Shown here: positions 5,895 through 8,620 of the stretch, one piece after another | How positions within the stretch are numbered: the first letter of the stretch is position 1 | Layout of the letters: the number at the start of each line of letters is the position of its first letter | NCBI GenBank assembly: GCA_021160785.1 | Contig: JAGHBX010000086.1 | Location: 1 to 8,620 of the forward strand | Reading direction: 5' to 3' | DNA length: 8,620 bases | From: Planctomycetota bacterium | GTDB taxonomy: Bacteria; Planctomycetota; Phycisphaerae; Sedimentisphaerales; Anaerohalosphaeraceae | Notes under the pieces: model-generated | Database searches by the model: none | What the model was told of the DNA's origin: nothing | What the model saw: only the letters and a program-made list of their open reading frames with translations | Program-made: the position numbers and the translations under genes

Positions 5895-7208
5895 TCAGAC
5901 GGCGGTGCGTCTTTTGTTTTGCGGCTGGTCTTGCCTTTTGTTGTTTTCGCGGAACTGTCTGGGGGTCATGCCGACTGTTTCCTTGAAGATTCTTGTGAAG
6001 TAGCTCTGGTTGTTGTAGCCGACCTCGAAGCAGATTATCGAACAGCTTTTTTCGGTGGCAAGCAGCAGTCGCTTAGCGTGGTCGATACGGACGCTTGTGA
6101 GGTAGTCGATGATAGTGATTCCCATCTGCTCCTTGAAAAGGTGTGCAAGGCGCGAGACGCTGAGGAAGGCGGACTTTGCGATGTCGGCAAGTGTCAGCGG
6201 CTGGTCGTAGTGAATGTCGATGAAGTCGATTGCGGGTCTGATCTGGGTCATCTTGACGGCGTCCTGCGAGGAGTAGACGCTCTCGATAAAGTCGTTGAGG
6301 GCGCTGCTGATCCAGGCGCAGATATCCTGCTGGTTATCCACGTTAATGACCTTGTTGATGTAGTCGACATTTTTGGCGAGCATGAGCTGGATATCGACGC
6401 CGCCTTCGACGGCAGCGCGGCTGAGGATACTGAGCAGTTCGACGAGGCGGGCTTTGAGGGTGTTGATATCGCCGGGGTTCTGGAACATGATGGTTCCGAG
6501 GATGGAATTGAGCATTTCCCTTGCCCCTGTCCTGTCGCCGATTCTGACCTTTCCGATAAGCTGCCGTTCGGCTTCGTAGGGATAGTGCGCCTCGGCGCAG
6601 TCGTCTTTCTTGCTTTGCTGGATGTACTCGCCGATTTCGGCCTGCTGGCGGGTCCTTCTGCGTCGCCATGTGACGACACGCGGATCAAGGTCGGCAGTTT
6701 CGTAGAGGAGGACAAAAAGGAACTCGGCTGCCTTGTGAATCTCCCGGCCGGTAAAGACGGGCAGCGTGCGTGCGGTGTCGAGGAGCTTGTGCGAGCCGAT
6801 GCGCAGGCCGGCGAGGCGTTTTCGGATGTCGGCGACGATTTCGTCGGTGACATCCTGCCAGAGACATTTGCCGAAGAAGAGACCGCCTGCGGCAGTGTCT
6901 TTGTCCATGATCGGGATGCAGACGTTGACGATGCCGGCGTGGCAAAAGGAGATATAGGGCTGGCCCGTCTCGAATGCGAGGTTGAGGCTCCGAATACGAT
7001 CCTGGCGGCACCGTTTTGAGCCGGGGACCGAGGTTTGTATGAGGTTGCAGAACTCCGGGCGGCAATCGCGCGAGCACATTTTGCGGATTCTTGTTCCGTC
7101 GGGGCGGATCAGTTCCAGGCCCATGCCGAAATGCCGCCGAAAACCCCGCTCGATTCGCGCAAATTGCTCGCCCGTGACGATATCCGTCAACTCGATAGAA
7201 GATGCCAT
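5895..7208 (-). CDS. PocR-domain AraC-family transcriptional regulator
   Basis: The 437-residue protein has an N-terminal PocR-type ligand-binding domain (about 7-175), a PAS-like fold. It shows the characteristic cysteines C45, C49, C54, C67 and C89 and the run TGQPYISFCHAGIVNVCIPI, close to the family pattern ending in C-H-x-G followed by Pro-Ile. A helical linker (about 180-315) includes an Arg-rich patch WRRRRTR. Residues 325-424 are an AraC DNA-binding domain with two helix-turn-helix units: LTLADIAKSAFLSVSRLAHL (338-357) and SIICFEVGYNNQSYFTRIFK (390-409), then GMTPRQFREN. Such regulators usually activate carbohydrate or diol catabolism genes on binding a small molecule. The gene converges on the cyclase/glycosidase unit, which it may control. 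The start is ATG 7208; an in-frame TTG at 7220 would add four residues, and neither has a good ribosome-binding site. The basic tail after FRENNK (RQDQPQNKRRTAV) is unlike family ends and may derive from the junction at 5895. Confidence 0.88.
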   Translation of the reverse strand: MASSIELTDIVTGEQFARIERGFRRHFGMGLELIRPDGTRIRKMCSRDCRPEFCNLIQTSVPGSKRCRQDRIRSLNLAFETGQPYISFCHAGIVNVCIPIMDKDTAAGGLFFGKCLWQDVTDEIVADIRKRLAGLRIGSHKLLDTARTLPVFTGREIHKAAEFLFVLLYETADLDPRVVTWRRRRTRQQAEIGEYIQQSKKDDCAEAHYPYEAERQLIGKVRIGDRTGAREMLNSILGTIMFQNPGDINTLKARLVELLSILSRAAVEGGVDIQLMLAKNVDYINKVINVDNQQDICAWISSALNDFIESVYSSQDAVKMTQIRPAIDFIDIHYDQPLTLADIAKSAFLSVSRLAHLFKEQMGITIIDYLTSVRIDHAKRLLLATEKSCSIICFEVGYNNQSYFTRIFKETVGMTPRQFRENNKRQDQPQNKRRTAV

Positions 7209-7233
7209 TTTTTTGCTCAATTTAACTAATGCT

Positions 7234-7254
7234 GCGTTTTTCGCCGGAAAACGC
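7234..7254 (-). other. Small inverted repeat in the regulator's leader
   Basis: GCGTTTT (7234-7240) and AAAACGC (7248-7254) form a 7-bp inverted repeat with a 7-nt spacer. It lies between the predicted promoter and the start codon of the PocR-AraC gene. It could be an RNA hairpin or an operator half-site pair; the stem is short and half A-T, so it may be chance. Confidence 0.25.
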
Positions 7255-7273
7255 CGATTTCCAGCAAGATAGT

Positions 7274-7302
7274 ATTATACTTTTTCGCCGTATGAAATGC
7301 AA
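7274..7302 (-). promoter_or_regulatory. Sigma70-like promoter of the PocR-AraC gene
   Basis: Read on the minus strand, TTGCAT (7302-7297) and a perfect TATAAT (7279-7274) are 17 nt apart. The transcript would begin near 7267, about 60 nt before the ATG at 7208. The site lies between the end of the creatininase gene and the regulator, showing that the regulator has its own transcription even though the upstream gene points the same way. The -35 hexamer is the same as that of the promoter at 867-895. Confidence 0.65.
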
Positions 7303-7366
7303 TAGCGCAAATGAAAAAAGTCTCCTCGACGCCTCGGGCGGGTGTATATCCCCGGTGCTGGACGAG

Positions 7367-8158
7367 TTATGGCGTGTGTGGGAAGTTTTTGTCGATTTTT
7401 GCGTTGGCGAGTTCTGCAAGGAAGATGCTGGTTCGCTCGATGACAAGATCGAGGTATTGTCGGCCCCGTTCGGCGGTGGCGTCGGTGGGGTCGCCGACTG
7501 CGCAGTGGTCGTTTAGTTTGGCGAAGTCGCGGCTGGTCGTGGCCCAGCCTTTGCGGAGCGCCTCGAAGCGGAATGGACGGGCTGTGCCCGCGCCTGCGAC
7601 GTCGGGCTCGATGAGCTGGGGGTAGAGGGCCATTGCGACGGAGGTTTCGAACTGGCCTGCGTGGTCGTCGGGTTTGGTGAAGATTTCGTTGTATTTGTCC
7701 GAGCCGACGAGCCACCAGTTGACCAGAAAAACATGGACGTCGAGATCGCACTGGATCTGCCGGATGAGCGGCTTGAAATCGTTGCCGCCGTGGCCGTTGA
7801 GAATGACGATCTTCCGTATGCCGTGATGACGCAGCGAAACGATGATGTCCCGAACCATCGCATCGAGCGTCGCCTGCGAAACATGAATCGCAAGAGGATA
7901 AGCCAACTGATTACAGTCGACACCGAAGGGAAGCGTAGGCAAACAGATGACCGACTCGCATTTGGGCCAGGCCTTTTCGCAGCATTGCCGGGCAACATGA
8001 GTCGTGTGAAAGTAGTCCTGTCCTTCGGGCAAATGACGATTGTGAGCCTCGATAGCCCCCACCGGCAAGACAGCAACCTCATATTTCCGCTTGCCAATTC
8101 GATAAAGATTCGTCGAACAAATATCCCACTCGTCTATCCTGCGTTCGCTGTCGGTCAT
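7367..8158 (-). CDS. Creatininase-family metal-dependent amidohydrolase
   Basis: The 263-residue protein shows the creatininase fold motifs. LPVGAIEAHNRHLPEGQD (31-48) supplies the expected metal ligands E37, H39 and D48 with H42 nearby. VILNGHGGN (118-126) contains H123, the hallmark motif. DDHAGQFETSVA (164-175) supplies H166 and E171. Family members are di-metal enzymes that open lactam rings or cleave amide bonds (creatinine amidohydrolase, MftE-type peptidases, formamide hydrolases in riboflavin/F420 pathways). The usual first motif is E-x-H-G-P-H-L-P-x-G-T-D; here G-P is replaced by N-R and T by Q, so substrate contacts probably differ from creatininase itself. No signal peptide, hence cytosolic. 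The start ATG 8158 has GGAAGGG six nt upstream (8163-8169). An in-frame GTG at 8179 would place that ribosome-binding site inside the coding region. Confidence 0.85.
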   Translation of the reverse strand: MTDSERRIDEWDICSTNLYRIGKRKYEVAVLPVGAIEAHNRHLPEGQDYFHTTHVARQCCEKAWPKCESVICLPTLPFGVDCNQLAYPLAIHVSQATLDAMVRDIIVSLRHHGIRKIVILNGHGGNDFKPLIRQIQCDLDVHVFLVNWWLVGSDKYNEIFTKPDDHAGQFETSVAMALYPQLIEPDVAGAGTARPFRFEALRKGWATTSRDFAKLNDHCAVGDPTDATAERGRQYLDLVIERTSIFLAELANAKIDKNFPHTP

Positions 8159-8197
8159 AATATTCCCTTCCAAAGACACAACCTGAGAGTCAAGATA

Positions 8198-8226
8198 ATG
8201 TTATATCCTCGGGGAGGTTTTGGCAA
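8198..8226 (-). promoter_or_regulatory. Candidate promoter for the creatininase gene
   Basis: On the minus strand TTGCCA (8226-8221) lies 17 nt before TAACAT (8203-8198); TATAAC (8205-8200) is a better -10 but at 15-nt spacing. Either would start transcription near 8192, about 35 nt before ATG 8158 and after the terminator of the preceding gene. The match is moderate. Confidence 0.35.
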
Positions 8227-8252
8227 GGATTTTTGCGCCGTCAAACGGGGGA

Positions 8253-8290
8253 AACGCAATGGGCGGCCCCATGTGGCCGCCCATTGCGTT
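8253..8290 (-). terminator. Strong hairpin terminator after the DUF4139 gene
   Basis: Bases 8253-8268 and 8275-8290 pair perfectly over 16 bp (core GCAATGGGCGGCC) around a 6-nt CCATGT loop. The stem begins 7 nt after the stop codon of the minus-strand gene ending at 8298, the usual place for an intrinsic terminator. On the minus strand only TTT follows before a C run. On the plus strand TTGTTCTTTTC follows, so it may block transcription in both directions. Confidence 0.75.
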
Positions 8291-8297
8291 GTTCTTT

Positions 8298-8620
8298 TCA
8301 ACCGGAGGAGACGTATTGGTCGTATTTGTATGTTATGGTTTTTGTTTCGGCTGGTTCCATGGTGATTCGCCAGGTTATTGTGCCTTGCCTGTCTGTTAGT
8401 TTCAGTTTTGTTGGGTTCTTTCGGATGGCGCCTTCGTCGGTTGCCGATACCGGTCTGCCCGGGACGGTGGTAGTCACTACAATGTCGACAGTTCTCTTTT
8501 CGAAGTTTCGGAGTTTTATTTCGCCCTGGAGTGTTACAAGGTCGATGTAGTAGCCGTTTCGAGGTGTGTGTGCCTTCAACTGACGGTCGATTTCGCTTCT
8601 GGTCTCGGAGTGGGCGATAT
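8298..8620 (-). CDS. C-terminal end of a DUF4139-domain protein (partial)
   Basis: The frame runs from the stop at 8298-8300 to the window edge without another stop, giving 106 visible residues (8298-8618), so the gene continues beyond the window. Strands such as DLVTLQGEIKLRNF, VDIVVTTTVPGRPV, LKLTDRQGTITWRITM and the closing EPAETKTITYKYDQYV match the end of DUF4139 domains. In those, a beta-sandwich closes with a 'proline-glycine/acid-E-x-K-x-x-x-Y-x-Y' strand. Family proteins (MucA-inhibitor-like in annotation) are usually exported and of unknown function. A TTG at 8579 is in frame, but the coding-like sequence upstream (IAHSETRSEIDRQ) shows it is not the start. A strong terminator follows directly. 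Confidence 0.72.
   Translation of the reverse strand, partial: IAHSETRSEIDRQLKAHTPRNGYYIDLVTLQGEIKLRNFEKRTVDIVVTTTVPGRPVSATDEGAIRKNPTKLKLTDRQGTITWRITMEPAETKTITYKYDQYVSSG

Noticed and set aside
5883..7019. Long plus-strand open frame of 378 codons opposite the PocR-AraC gene
   Set aside because: Its peptide is a monotonous Val/Asp/Glu-rich shadow with no domain, while the minus strand has clear PocR and AraC motifs.
7325..7366. Possible terminator of the creatininase gene
   Set aside because: Only a 4-bp CGCC/GGCG stem is found several bases before a T-run on the minus strand, too weak to call.
8301..8318. GGAGGAG followed by ATTG on the plus strand, like a ribosome-binding site and start
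   Set aside because: It is the complement of the last codons (Ser-Ser-Gly) of the minus-strand DUF4139 gene, and the plus frame shows no protein-like sequence.
7661..8365. Plus-strand open frame of 234 codons over the creatininase gene and terminator
   Set aside because: It runs through the perfect hairpin and is antisense to a gene with all creatininase motifs.

Overview
The window looks like chromosomal DNA of a Planctomycetes bacterium, most likely of the Phycisphaerae/Sedimentisphaerales type. This is an inference from content: a secreted right-handed beta-helix protein ending in a dockerin-like double EF-hand, a DUF5060-type glycosidase-like secreted protein, a PocR-AraC sugar-type regulator, a DUF4139 protein and a four-helix membrane protein of a kind common in that phylum. 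Base composition is moderate, a little above 50% GC by eye. No rRNA, tRNA, CRISPR array, transposase or phage gene was seen.

Layout. (1) Bases 1-603: the last 51 codons of an unrecognised gene, then a 143-residue four-helix membrane protein, both on + and probably co-transcribed. (2) Bases 617-963: an orphan ribbon-helix-helix (CopG/BrnA-like) antitoxin gene on -, tail-to-tail with the membrane protein gene, then an intergenic stretch with a strong sigma70-like promoter (TTGCAT-17-TATACT) pointing +. (3) Bases 964-3147: the large secreted beta-helix/dockerin protein. (4) Bases 3148-3340: a roughly 137-bp element with 30-nt imperfect terminal inverted repeats, enclosing the widespread 'ATTCCCGC-GAAA-GCGGGAAT' palindrome and a second GC-rich hairpin. 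(5) Bases 3341-5813: a two-gene unit of a cytosolic cyclase-family (kynurenine-formamidase-like) metallohydrolase and a secreted DUF5060/TIM-barrel/collagen-binding-like glycosidase candidate, followed by what looks like the stump of a third gene (5825-5894). (6) Bases 5895-7208 on -: a PocR-AraC regulator with its own near-consensus promoter. (7) Bases 7367-8158 on -: a creatininase-family amidohydrolase. (8) Bases 8253-8290: a perfect 16-bp stem terminator. (9) Bases 8298-8620 on -: the C-terminal end of a DUF4139 protein running off the window.

How the parts may fit: the PocR-AraC regulator converges on the cyclase/glycosidase unit. With the creatininase it forms a neighbourhood of two metal-dependent amidohydrolase-type enzymes, one secreted carbohydrate-active candidate and one ligand-responsive activator, plausibly for use of a glycan or a nitrogen-bearing small molecule. 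The substrate cannot be read from the sequence. The most unusual structures are the nested inverted-repeat element at 3158-3294, the truncated gene start at 5825 abutting the regulator's 3' end, and the antitoxin gene without a toxin.
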